Assembly (NCBI GenBank): GCA_016281475.1
Contig: JAEEIS010000188.1
Coordinates: 1 to 26,423 of the forward strand
Direction: 5' to 3'
DNA: 26,423 nt
Source of the DNA: Bacteroidales bacterium
GTDB taxonomy: Bacteria; Bacteroidota; Bacteroidia; Bacteroidales; P3
In this document: positions 6,720 through 14,228 of the stretch, one piece after another
Layout: each line of letters begins with the position of its first letter
Numbering within the stretch: position 1 is the stretch's first letter
Made by a program: the position numbers and the translations under genes
Notes under the pieces: generated by a model
What the model saw: only the letters and a program-made list of their open reading frames with translations
Told to the model about the DNA's origin: nothing
The model's database searches: none

Positions 6720-7766
6720 TTATACTACTCCTGCTATGTCGCCGCCGCAGTTGTCCTGCTGTGCGCCAGTGACGCTGCTGAGGCAGTTGTTCTGGCGGTT
6801 GAGGCGCAGGTAGCCCAGCAGGGCGAAGATGATGGCCTCCTTGTAGTCGATGATGCTGTCGGCGGGCACGGTGATGCGGCAACCCGGTATCTGAGCCTGC
6901 AGGCGGGCGATGAGATATTTGTTTTTGGCTCCGCCGCCGGTGACCAGCATGGTGCCGATGCCGCGCCCCTTGACGGCTCCCGCCACTTGGCGGGCGATGT
7001 GTTCGACGGTGGTGGAAAGTAGGTCGTTGACACTCAGCTCCTCGGTGTCGATAAGTGGCAGCACGTTGGCGACAAACCATTCCTTGCCCAGCGACTTGGG
7101 CAGGGGCTTGCGGTAGTAGTCCAGCGCGTCCAGCTTTGCCAGCAATGTCTGCGACACATTGCCCTTCCGCGCCATCAGCCCATTGGTGTCGTAGGCCTTC
7201 TTCTTGCGTCGGGCCAGGTGGTTCAACGCCATGTTGCAGGGGCAGATGTCGTATGCCTCGCGTAGGTCGCCGGGCGTTTCGTACGAGATATTGGCAATTC
7301 CGCCCAGATTCAGGCAGGCATCGTATTGCCCAAACAGCAGCCTGTCGCCGATGGGCACCAGCGGTGCCCCCTCGCCTCCGAGGGCCACGTCGAGGTTGCG
7401 GAAGTTGAAGACCACCGGCAGGCGCGTCTCGGCGGCGATGGCGTCGCCGTCGCCTATCTGGGTGGTGAGGCCTATCTTGGGCTGGTGGAAGATGGTGTGC
7501 CCATGGCTGGCAATGGCATCCACGGGTCCGGGATGCTCCTTGCGAAAGAGGTTCACCTGCTGTCCGATATAGTGTCCCAGCTCCACATTGATGAGGGCGT
7601 ATTCGTAGGCGGTGGCTTTCTCGAGGGTGGAGAGCCAGCGTACCCACTCTTCGCTATAGGGGTAGGTCTTGGCGGCCAGCAGTTCAAACCCTTTGTCGCT
7701 GATGTCGCAGTAGGCTATGTCCAATCCGTCGAGGGAGGTGCCAGACATGATTCCGAGGATGTGCAT
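6720..7766 (-). CDS. anmK: Anhydro-N-acetylmuramic acid kinase
   Basis: 348 residues, close to the family norm of about 360-370. The N-terminus carries the nucleotide-binding motif GIMSGTSLDGLD (5-16). GHTIFHQP, QIGDGDAIA, FNFRNLDVALGGEGAPL and LNLGGIANIS follow in family order, and YDICPCNMALN holds the catalytic Asp region (DTGPGN in E. coli). VTGGGAKN is the C-terminal ATP-site loop. The enzyme cleaves 1,6-anhydroMurNAc and phosphorylates it to MurNAc-6-phosphate in peptidoglycan recycling, in the cytoplasm. It is the last gene of a minus-strand unit and lies 18 nt after the SGNH-like gene. nagB, which acts further along amino-sugar catabolism, lies 7 kb away. Confidence 0.92.
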   Translation of the reverse strand: MHILGIMSGTSLDGLDIAYCDISDKGFELLAAKTYPYSEEWVRWLSTLEKATAYEYALINVELGHYIGQQVNLFRKEHPGPVDAIASHGHTIFHQPKIGLTTQIGDGDAIAAETRLPVVFNFRNLDVALGGEGAPLVPIGDRLLFGQYDACLNLGGIANISYETPGDLREAYDICPCNMALNHLARRKKKAYDTNGLMARKGNVSQTLLAKLDALDYYRKPLPKSLGKEWFVANVLPLIDTEELSVNDLLSTTVEHIARQVAGAVKGRGIGTMLVTGGGAKNKYLIARLQAQIPGCRITVPADSIIDYKEAIIFALLGYLRLNRQNNCLSSVTGAQQDNCGGDIAGVV

Positions 7767-7784
7767 GGGATTGAAAATTAAGAA

Positions 7785-8708
7785 TTAATATTTTAGGGGG
7801 AGCAATTGTTCTAGGTCGGGCAGGAGGTCGTCGTTAAACATCACTATGCCGGGCTTGTAGAGGTGGTTGCTATTGGCAAAGTGTAGGGTGTCCACCATGG
7901 GCAGTATCTTGTAGCGGTAGGGGCCCAGCGCGCTCATCTGCGCTTCAAACCAGTCGTGGTTCAGGAATGACTTGCGCAGTTGTTCGGCATCCTGCACCTC
8001 CACCAGCAGATAGGGTATGTCGCGCTCCTTGAGCATGTCGAGGCACCTCTTCAGCGCCTCCATCTGCTCGGGGCGGATGGTGAGGTTCGTGCGCGGATAG
8101 CGTTTCACCTCGAATCGGCGTGAGATGGTCTCCACGTAACCACCCGGCACGTAGGCCGAATTCTCAATCACGCTGTCCTCCACGAAATGCTCCAGCCGAT
8201 GGCACAGCTTTTGGTTGTAGATAGCATAGAGCCAAGTGTTCAGCACTTTCATATTGTTTATCTTCCACGCCATGCGGGTCGATGCGCAGGTCAGCGGGGC
8301 GTTGGCAAGGAGGTCCACTGCACTCTCCACGCCGTCGTTCTTCATGATGTCGGGGTGCACCTCAAACACCACATAGCGCGGGTTGAGGCTGTCGAGATAG
8401 GTCTGCAGCAGCACCTCGGTCTGTATGGGAGTCTGGCTCGAGGAGCCGAGATTGAAACAGCTGTAGCCCGCCGCCTCGTAGGTGCGGGTGTCGAACGTGC
8501 GGTAGCAGTGCGACGAGCCGAGGAAGAGCACGTCCACGTCGTGGTAGTTGCGTATGTCCTTGATGCGGCTGCACAGATGCCCCTTGTTGCCCAGGGTGGT
8601 ATGGGCCGTGCGCACCCATCCCCAGTCGCCCAGCAGCCACAGCAGCAGCACATAGCCCGCCAGAGCCACTGGCACGAAGGTGAGGATTCTATATATCAGT
8701 TTCTTCAT
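7785..8708 (-). CDS. Membrane-anchored SGNH-like (AlgX/DltD/PatB-type) acyltransfer partner
   Basis: 307 residues with one N-terminal membrane segment (about 5-27) and the rest probably periplasmic. The SGNH block I motif is LFLGSSHCYRTFD (GSSH at 64-67, probable nucleophile Ser65 or Ser66). A block V-like DTLHFANSNHLYKPG sits near the C-terminus with His282. At the place where most such enzymes have the Asp of DxxH there is Asn279, so the catalytic triad is unusual or the Asp is elsewhere. Proteins of this kind work with MBOAT acyltransferases in O-acylating alginate, teichoic acids or peptidoglycan. The MBOAT gene lies 13 nt upstream, which supports that pairing. The acceptor is not shown by sequence. 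Confidence 0.75.
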   Translation of the reverse strand: MKKLIYRILTFVPVALAGYVLLLWLLGDWGWVRTAHTTLGNKGHLCSRIKDIRNYHDVDVLFLGSSHCYRTFDTRTYEAAGYSCFNLGSSSQTPIQTEVLLQTYLDSLNPRYVVFEVHPDIMKNDGVESAVDLLANAPLTCASTRMAWKINNMKVLNTWLYAIYNQKLCHRLEHFVEDSVIENSAYVPGGYVETISRRFEVKRYPRTNLTIRPEQMEALKRCLDMLKERDIPYLLVEVQDAEQLRKSFLNHDWFEAQMSALGPYRYKILPMVDTLHFANSNHLYKPGIVMFNDDLLPDLEQLLPLKY

Positions 8709-8721
8709 ACCACGTTGTTTG

Positions 8722-10176
8722 TCAGAATTGGAAATAGATGAAAGGCATCTCGTTGGTCACCATAAAGGCTCCGATAAGGTAGATGATGGCCACATACCCT
8801 GCCCATCGCACCGCGCGGCGGCGGGGTTGGCGGCAGAAACCGTGCTCCTCGCCTCTGTTGAGCCATTCCACCACCGTCATCAGGGCCACCGACACGCCCA
8901 CGGCCCATGCGTCGATAGGCGCGGTGATGGTAGGGGCACCGCCTTTGAGCAGCCCGCCAAACATCAGGCGATAGTATTCGAACGCCTGTCCGATGCTGTC
9001 GGCGCGAAACAGCACCCATCCCGTCACCGCCAGCAGGAAGGTGAGCAGCATCTGCCCCGCCTCACGCAGCGTAGGCAGGGCGCGCCCCTCCGCCACCGTG
9101 TCGGTATAGCGGCGGTTACGCCCCAGCAGGATGAGCGGCAGGAACAGCAGCGCATGGTAGGCACCCCACGCCACGAAAGTCCAGTTGGCGCCGTGCCACA
9201 GGCCGCTGACAAGGAATATCACGAACGTGTTCAGCACCACGCGCCCCTTCGGCACGCGGCTGCCTCCGAGGGGAATGTAGATATAGTCGCGAAACCAGGT
9301 GGTCAGCGAGATGTGCCACCGCCTCCAAAACTCGGCTATGTCGCGGCTGAAATAAGGCACGTTGAAGTTGCGCCGCAGCCTGATGCCGAACAACTTGGCG
9401 CAGCCGATGGCAATGTCGCTATAGCCCGAGAAGTCGCCATAGATCTGTATGCTGAACAGCACCGCCGCCAGCAGCAGCGAGGTGCTGTTGAACCAGTCGG
9501 GATGGGCAAAAATGGGGTCGACATACAGGGCGCAGCTGTCGGCCACCACCATCTTCTTAAAGAACCCCCACAGCATCTGGCGCAGCCCGTCGACGCATTG
9601 GCGGTAGTCCATCCGCCGCCCCTGCTCGAACTGGGGCAGCAGGCTGGTGGCGCGCTCGATAGGTCCGGCCACCAGCTGGGGAAAGAAACTCACGTAGGCC
9701 ACGAAGGCCACCACGTCGCGCGTGGGCCGCATCGTCCCGCGATACACGTCGATGCTGTAGCTCAACGCCTGGAACGTATAGAACGAAATGCCCACGGGCA
9801 GCACCAGGTGCAGCAGCAGCCCGTCGGCCTTGCCGTCAAGAAACAGGTCGGCAAACGACTGCGCGAAGAAATCGTAGTACTTAAACGTACATAGAATCAG
9901 TAGGTTTAATATAATGTTCGCCCATAGCCAAAACTTCGGCCCCACCTTCTTCGATACCCCTTCCGCCTTGGCACGCCCGATGGCGATGCCCGAGGCGTAG
10001 CTGCACAACGTAGTGATGGCGATGAGCACCAAAAAACGCCAGTCCCACCACCCATAGAACAGGTACGAAGCAGCCACCACAAACAGGTTCTGCCACCGCA
10101 CACGCCGCCCCAACAGCCAGTAGACCGCAAACGTAACTGGCAGAAATATAGCGAATTCTATGGAATTGAACAACAT
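8722..10176 (-). CDS. MBOAT family membrane O-acyltransferase
   Basis: 484 residues with about ten hydrophobic segments. The MBOAT hallmarks are present: RRWHISLTTWFRDYIYIPLG (about 285-304) and SGLWHGANWTFVAWG (about 324-338) with the invariant His328. These enzymes move acyl groups, usually acetyl, across the inner membrane to a periplasmic partner, as in AlgI, DltB or PatA. I start it at the ATG at 10176 (MLFNSIEFAIFLP, the usual start of the family). An in-frame ATG at 10197 lies upstream, but the promoter -7 box occupies 10187-10194, so that codon would not be in the mRNA. The SGNH-like gene and anmK follow closely, suggesting one transcript. Confidence 0.88.
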   Translation of the reverse strand: MLFNSIEFAIFLPVTFAVYWLLGRRVRWQNLFVVAASYLFYGWWDWRFLVLIAITTLCSYASGIAIGRAKAEGVSKKVGPKFWLWANIILNLLILCTFKYYDFFAQSFADLFLDGKADGLLLHLVLPVGISFYTFQALSYSIDVYRGTMRPTRDVVAFVAYVSFFPQLVAGPIERATSLLPQFEQGRRMDYRQCVDGLRQMLWGFFKKMVVADSCALYVDPIFAHPDWFNSTSLLLAAVLFSIQIYGDFSGYSDIAIGCAKLFGIRLRRNFNVPYFSRDIAEFWRRWHISLTTWFRDYIYIPLGGSRVPKGRVVLNTFVIFLVSGLWHGANWTFVAWGAYHALLFLPLILLGRNRRYTDTVAEGRALPTLREAGQMLLTFLLAVTGWVLFRADSIGQAFEYYRLMFGGLLKGGAPTITAPIDAWAVGVSVALMTVVEWLNRGEEHGFCRQPRRRAVRWAGYVAIIYLIGAFMVTNEMPFIYFQF

Positions 10177-10186
10177 ATTCGATTTG

Positions 10187-10194
10187 CAAAAGTA
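10187..10194 (-). promoter_or_regulatory. Promoter -7 box of the MBOAT-SGNH-anmK unit
   Basis: TACTTTTG on the minus strand, followed by CAAAT. The expected start of transcription is near 10181, only about 5 nt before the ATG at 10176. The mRNA would be nearly leaderless. No clear -33 TTTG is seen. Confidence 0.6.
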
Positions 10195-10323
10195 CACAAA
10201 AAAATCCGATTATTCCGCCCTTGCATTATAAAAAATCCCGCGTGGCTCCCGACAAACGCCAATTTTTGCGTGCCTCTTCTTCGCTCCTTCCTTGCAATAG
10301 GAGCCTTGAACTAAACCCCAATT

Positions 10324-10383
10324 GGTAGAAATCGGTACAATGCGGTAGGAATCCGCACGAAGCGGTAAGAAACGGTAAGAGGT
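10324..10383. repeat. Six-unit array with exact 10-bp period (GGTAnGAAnC)
   Basis: Units begin at 10324, 10334, 10344, 10354, 10364 and 10374: GGTAGAAATC, GGTACAATGC, GGTAGGAATC, CGCACGAAGC, GGTAAGAAAC, GGTAAGAGGT. Five of six start with GGTA. The fourth has changed and can instead pair with its neighbour (CCGC-ACGAA-GCGG). The array ends 14 nt before a -7 box at 10398 and covers the place of its -33 element. One full helical turn per unit puts every copy on the same face of the DNA, as in stacked activator or repressor sites. The DNA between this array and the MBOAT promoter (10195-10323) shows no gene. Confidence 0.6.
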
Positions 10384-10397
10384 ACGAATATAATTTG

Positions 10398-10405
10398 TAT
10401 CTTTG
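10398..10405 (+). promoter_or_regulatory. Upstream promoter -7 box, ridA region
   Basis: TATCTTTG followed by C, directly downstream of the 10-bp-periodic array. It has no TTTG at -33, where array units lie instead, so it may depend on an activator. A transcript from here would reach ridA through a leader of about 200 nt. Confidence 0.5.
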
Positions 10406-10534
10406 CGGCGCGGAAAGTGGCGGGGTGAGAAAGTGTGGAGGCGGAAATGGTTGGGAATTATGATGTTGTGCTTTTATATTGTCTTTTTTTTGTGTTAATT
10501 TTGCTGACAGGGGCGATATTTGAAAAAAAAATCT

Positions 10535-10542
10535 TATCTTTG
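10535..10542 (+). promoter_or_regulatory. Promoter -7 box of ridA-acyl-CoA dehydrogenase-etfBA
   Basis: TATCTTTG followed by CATTTTG, about 70 nt before the ridA ATG. The -7 match is complete; a properly spaced -33 TTTG is not evident. Confidence 0.6.
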
Positions 10543-10611
10543 CATTTTGAAATATTGGGTGTAGAATGCCCTTTAATATATAGAAAACAAAATAAAAATC
10601 AATATAATACA

Positions 10612-10986
10612 ATGAAGAAGATTATCAACACCCCTAAGGCACCCGCCGCTATCGGGCCTTACAGCCAGGCCGTATTGGCCGGCAACACGCTTTACATCTC
10701 GGGTCAGATACCCATCAATCCCGCCACCAAGGAGGTGCCCGAAGGCATTACCGCCCAGACCGAGCAGGTGATGCAGAATATCAAGGCCATCCTCGACGAG
10801 GCCGGATTCACCTTCCAGGACGTGGTGAAGTCCACCTGCCTGCTGGCAGACATGGAGTATTTCAAGCCCATGAACGAGGTTTACGCCAAGTACTACAGCA
10901 CCGACTGCCCCGCCCGCGCCGCCTTTGCAGTGAAGGGTCTGCCGATGGGAGTGCTGGTGGAGATTGAGACCATTGCAGTGAAATAA
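10612..10986 (+). CDS. ridA: RidA family enamine/imine deaminase
   Basis: 124 residues, typical for the YjgF/YER057c/UK114 family. It starts MKKIINTPKAPAAIGPYSQA and carries the family signature PARAAFAVKGLPMGVLVEIE near the end, with Arg102 in the position that binds the substrate carboxylate. RidA hydrolyses reactive 2-aminoacrylate and related enamines released by PLP enzymes, forming trimers in the cytoplasm. I start it at 10612: the frame stays open upstream to 10435, but those residues are unlike any RidA and span the promoter at 10535. The acyl-CoA dehydrogenase begins 28 nt downstream, so the genes are probably co-transcribed. A direct biochemical link between the two is not established. 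Confidence 0.92.
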   Translation: MKKIINTPKAPAAIGPYSQAVLAGNTLYISGQIPINPATKEVPEGITAQTEQVMQNIKAILDEAGFTFQDVVKSTCLLADMEYFKPMNEVYAKYYSTDCPARAAFAVKGLPMGVLVEIETIAVK

Positions 10987-11014
10987 TTGTTTAATGAATT
11001 TGAACTGAACTAAT

Positions 11015-12154
11015 ATGGATTTTAGTTTTACCAAACAGGACCAGCTCTTCTTGCAGATGATACGAGAGTTTGCAGAGAAGGAGGTCAAGCCCCTCGCCGC
11101 CGAAGTGGACGAGGAGGAGCGTTTTCCGATGGAGACGGTGAAGAAGATGGCCAAGATAGGCCTTATGGGCATTCCTATCCCCACGCAGTATGGCGGAGCA
11201 GGCGGCACGAATATCATGTATGGCATGGCGGTGGAGGAGCTCTCCCGCGTGTGTGCCACTACGGGTGTTATCCTGTCGGCTCATACCAGCCTCTGCTGCG
11301 CCCCCATCCTTGAGGCGGGCACCGAGGAGCAGAAGATGAAGTATCTGCCCAAACTGGCTAGCGGCGAATGGATTGGCGCTTTCGGTCTGACCGAGCCCAA
11401 CGCCGGCACCGATGCCGCAGGACAGCAGACTACGGCTGTGCTCGACGGCGAGGAGTGGGTGCTGAACGGCAGCAAGATTTTCATCACCAACGGCAGCTAT
11501 GCCAATGTGTTTATCGTGATTGCCATGACGGACAAGAGTCTCGGCACGAAGGGCATCAGTGCCTTCATCGTGGAGAAGACCGACCCCGGTTTCAGCATTG
11601 GCAAGAAGGAGAAGAAGATGGGTATCCGTGGCAGTGCCACGACGGAGCTGATTTTCGAGGACTGCCGTATTCCCAAGGACCGTCTGCTGGGTCAGATTGG
11701 CAAGGGTTTCGGCTTGGCAATGAAGACTCTGGACGGCGGCCGTATCGGTATTGCCGCTCAGGCTCTGGGTATCGCCCAGGGTGCCATGGACGAGACGGTG
11801 AAGTATACGAAAGAGCGTAAGCAGTTTGGCCGTTCTATCAGCCAGTTCCAGAACACCCAGTTCCAGATGGCCGATTTGGAGACCAAGGTGCAGGCTGCCC
11901 GTCTGCTGGTGCGACGTGCCCATTACAACAAGGACAACGGCATCCCCTACAGCGCAGAGGCGGCTATGGCCAAGTTGTTCTGCGCCGAGACGGCCATGGA
12001 GGTGACTACCAAGGCTGTGCAGTTCCACGGCGGCTACGGCTACACGCGCGAGTATCCGGTGGAGCGCATGATGCGCGATGCCAAGATTACCGAGATTTAC
12101 GAGGGCACCAGCGAGGTGCAGCGTATGGTGATTGCCGGCAAGTTGTTTAAATAA
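11015..12154 (+). CDS. Short-chain (butyryl-type) acyl-CoA dehydrogenase
   Basis: 379 residues, the standard length. It has the FAD-binding signatures GAFGLTEPNAGTD and NGSKIFITNGSYA, then the C-terminal helical domain with KQFGRSISQFQNTQFQMADL and FHGGYGYTREYPVERMMRDA. The catalytic base is the Glu of IYEGTSEVQRMVI (about Glu363), the position used by short-chain enzymes rather than isovaleryl or long-chain types. It interconverts a short acyl-CoA and its trans-2-enoyl-CoA. etfB and etfA follow on the same strand, so electrons go to or come from that flavoprotein. Either fatty/amino-acid oxidation or reduction of crotonyl-CoA to butyryl-CoA is possible. Other butyrate-pathway genes (thiolase, crotonase) are not in the window. 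Confidence 0.92.
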   Translation: MDFSFTKQDQLFLQMIREFAEKEVKPLAAEVDEEERFPMETVKKMAKIGLMGIPIPTQYGGAGGTNIMYGMAVEELSRVCATTGVILSAHTSLCCAPILEAGTEEQKMKYLPKLASGEWIGAFGLTEPNAGTDAAGQQTTAVLDGEEWVLNGSKIFITNGSYANVFIVIAMTDKSLGTKGISAFIVEKTDPGFSIGKKEKKMGIRGSATTELIFEDCRIPKDRLLGQIGKGFGLAMKTLDGGRIGIAAQALGIAQGAMDETVKYTKERKQFGRSISQFQNTQFQMADLETKVQAARLLVRRAHYNKDNGIPYSAEAAMAKLFCAETAMEVTTKAVQFHGGYGYTREYPVERMMRDAKITEIYEGTSEVQRMVIAGKLFK

Positions 12155-12201
12155 TAATTAGAATACTCAGTAATCAGAGTAATCAGAATAATTCGAGTGA
12201 A

Positions 12202-12987
12202 ATGAAAATTGTAGTTTGCATAAAACAAGTGCCGGACACCACCGAGGTGAAGATTAATCCGCAGACCGGCACGCTGATTCGCGAGGGTGTTCCTAGCATT
12301 ATGAACCCCGACGATAAGGGCGGATTGGAGTTTGCCCTGCAGTTGAAAGACAAGTATGGTGCCCATGTAACCGTCATCACGATGGGCCTGCCCCAGGCAG
12401 AGGCTATCCTGCGTGAGGCTTTGGCAATGGGTGTGGACCGTGCTATCCTGCTGACCGACCGTAAACTTGGCGGTGCCGATACCTTGGCAACGTCGAGTGC
12501 TATTGCCGGTGCCCTCCGCACTATGGAGTATGACCTTATCATCACTGGCCGTCAGGCTATTGACGGCGATACCGCCCAGGTGGGACCGCAGATTGCCGAG
12601 CATCTAGACCTGCCGCAGGTGTCCTACATGGAGGACCTCCAGTATGACGAGGCCACGAAGACTTTCACCGTCCGCAAGCAGATGGAGGACGGCTACCAGA
12701 TTCTGGAGATGCAGGCTCCCTGCGTGGTGACTGCCCTGGCCAGCGCGGTGCAGCCCCGCTATATGACGGTGAACGGCATCGTTACCGCCTTCGACAAGGA
12801 GGTGGAGGTGTGGGGTGCCGACCGCATCAATGTGCCTGAAGACCGCATCGGTAAGGCGGGTTCGCCCACTTCGGTGTTCAAGTCGTTCCCCAAACAGCTG
12901 AAGCCTGCAGGCCAGACCTTCGAGGTGTCGCCCGAGGAGGCTGTGGAGCTGATTGTAAATAAACTGAAAGAGAAACATATTATCTAA
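12202..12987 (+). CDS. etfB: Electron transfer flavoprotein, beta subunit
   Basis: 261 residues. It opens MKIVVCIKQVPDTTEVKI, then shows VPSIMNPDDKGGLEFAL, GADTLATSSAIAGAL, and ITGRQAIDGDTAQVGPQIAE. These segments look like EtfB of the clostridial butyryl-CoA dehydrogenase complex, in which the beta subunit can hold a second FAD and perform flavin-based electron bifurcation. That placement is from memory of the family and should be treated as inference. The protein pairs with EtfA, whose start lies 5 nt downstream, to shuttle electrons for the acyl-CoA dehydrogenase encoded 47 nt upstream. Confidence 0.92.
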   Translation: MKIVVCIKQVPDTTEVKINPQTGTLIREGVPSIMNPDDKGGLEFALQLKDKYGAHVTVITMGLPQAEAILREALAMGVDRAILLTDRKLGGADTLATSSAIAGALRTMEYDLIITGRQAIDGDTAQVGPQIAEHLDLPQVSYMEDLQYDEATKTFTVRKQMEDGYQILEMQAPCVVTALASAVQPRYMTVNGIVTAFDKEVEVWGADRINVPEDRIGKAGSPTSVFKSFPKQLKPAGQTFEVSPEEAVELIVNKLKEKHII

Positions 12988-12992
12988 TAGCC

Positions 12993-13997
12993 ATGAATTT
13001 ACAAGATTATAAAGACGTATACGTATTTGCCGAACAGCGTGATGGCAAAGTCCAGAATGTAGCTCTTGAGCTGTTAGGTAAGGCACGTGAATTGGCAGAT
13101 GCTAACAATGAGAAGGTTGTTGCAATGCTGCTTGGTAAGAACATCAAAGGTGAGGCTCAGACGCTTGTGGAGCATGGTGCCGACAGAGTGCTGGTTGTGG
13201 ACCACGACCTGCTGGCTACCTACCTTACGGAGCCTTACACGCAGGCTATCACCCAGATTATCAGAGAGTGTAAGCCCAGCATTATGCTGATTGGTGCCAC
13301 GACGATTGGTCGCGACTTGGGTCCCCGTGTTTCGGCTCGTAACCTGACTGGTCTGACGGCTGACGCAACTAAATTGGAAATCAGCGACGACGAGGCTCAC
13401 GAGTTCCGCATGACCCGTCCTGCTTTCGGTGGCAATCTGATGGCTACCATTCTTTGCAAAAACAACCGTCCGCAGATGTCGACCGTCCGCCCGGGTGTGA
13501 TGCAGAAGATGGCTGCCGACCCCAGCCGCAAGGGTGAGGTGATGGACTATGCCGTGCAGTTCGACGAGAAGAAGATCAGCCGCGTGAAGATTGTCAAGAC
13601 CGTTAAGGAAGAGAAGGTTATCACCGACATCAGCCAGGCCAAGGTGCTGGTGAGTGGCGGTCGTGGCGTGGGTACTAAGGATGGCTTCGCCAAACTTGAG
13701 GCTTTGGCCAAGGAGTTGGGTGGCGAGGTTTCGAGCAGCCGTGCCATGGTTGACGCAGGCGTGATGGAGCAGAGCCGCCAGGTGGGTCAGACGGGTAAGA
13801 CCGTTCGTCCGAACCTCTATTTGGCTTGCGGCATCAGCGGTGCTATCCAGCACCTTGCCGGTATGGAGGAGAGCGACTTGATTATTGCTATCAACAAGGA
13901 CAAGTTCGCACCTATTTTCAGCGTTGCAGACCTTGGCATTGTGGGCGACCTCCACAAGATTGTCCCGATGCTGACAGAGCGTCTGAAGAATATGTAA
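12993..13997 (+). CDS. etfA: Electron transfer flavoprotein, alpha subunit
   Basis: 334 residues. The N-terminal half is the Rossmann-like domain with IGATTIGRDLGPRVSARN and TGLTADATKLE. The C-terminal FAD domain has VSGGRGVGTKDGF, SSRAMVDAG, RQVGQTGKTVRPNLYLACG, GISGAIQHLAGM and AINKDKFAPIFSVADLGIVG, all classical FAD contacts. It forms a heterodimer with EtfB and is the last gene of the ridA-led unit, which ends at a strong terminator (14026-14061). The ORF is unbroken and codon use matches its neighbours. Confidence 0.94.
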   Translation: MNLQDYKDVYVFAEQRDGKVQNVALELLGKARELADANNEKVVAMLLGKNIKGEAQTLVEHGADRVLVVDHDLLATYLTEPYTQAITQIIRECKPSIMLIGATTIGRDLGPRVSARNLTGLTADATKLEISDDEAHEFRMTRPAFGGNLMATILCKNNRPQMSTVRPGVMQKMAADPSRKGEVMDYAVQFDEKKISRVKIVKTVKEEKVITDISQAKVLVSGGRGVGTKDGFAKLEALAKELGGEVSSSRAMVDAGVMEQSRQVGQTGKTVRPNLYLACGISGAIQHLAGMEESDLIIAINKDKFAPIFSVADLGIVGDLHKIVPMLTERLKNM

Positions 13998-14025
13998 GGA
14001 CACTCAATCCGAGTAGCAAACAAAA

Positions 14026-14061
14026 GAGGCTTCCGCATGGCGCGGGAGCCTCTTGTTTTTT
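14026..14061 (+). terminator. Intrinsic terminator after etfA
   Basis: GAGGCTTCCGC (14026-14036) pairs with GCGGGAGCCTC (14042-14052), 11 positions with one mismatch. TTGTTTTTT follows. It closes the ridA to etfA unit. Confidence 0.88.
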
Positions 14062-14136
14062 GACCTATAAGGTTTGCATTTGAGTTAAAAAAAATGGAAA
14101 TAGTTAATTTTTTTTTCATTTGTTTAATTATTTGTG

Positions 14137-14144
14137 TATATTTG
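14137..14144 (+). promoter_or_regulatory. Promoter -7 box of nagB
   Basis: TATATTTG followed by CATTTT in an AT-rich tract. It gives a leader of about 80 nt. Candidate TTTG elements upstream are not at the standard distance. Confidence 0.6.
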
Positions 14145-14228
14145 CATTTTTAAAATCAATGTTGGATTTGTGAGTTTCGCTTGTAAGTAGTTGGTAATTT
14201 ATTTTATATCTTATAAATTTAAATCTTT

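Noticed and set aside
8680..9894. Long plus-strand ORF (404 codons) opposite the MBOAT gene
   Set aside because: It is antisense to a clear membrane acyltransferase. Its residues are low-complexity (His, Gln, Arg rich) as expected for a shadow of GC-rich codons.
10435..10611. N-terminal extension of ridA (59 codons)
   Set aside because: It spans the -7 box at 10535-10542 and is unlike any RidA; the family starts at MKKIINTPKAP.
10226..10612. Minus-strand ORF of 128 codons before the MBOAT unit
   Set aside because: It crosses the 10-bp repeat array and two plus-strand promoters and has no family features.
10991..12028. Minus-strand ORF of 345 codons opposite the acyl-CoA dehydrogenase
   Set aside because: His/Leu-rich composition without domains; antisense to a highly conserved gene.
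13074..14003. Minus-strand ORF of 309 codons opposite etfA
   Set aside because: Shadow frame of etfA; no recognisable motif.
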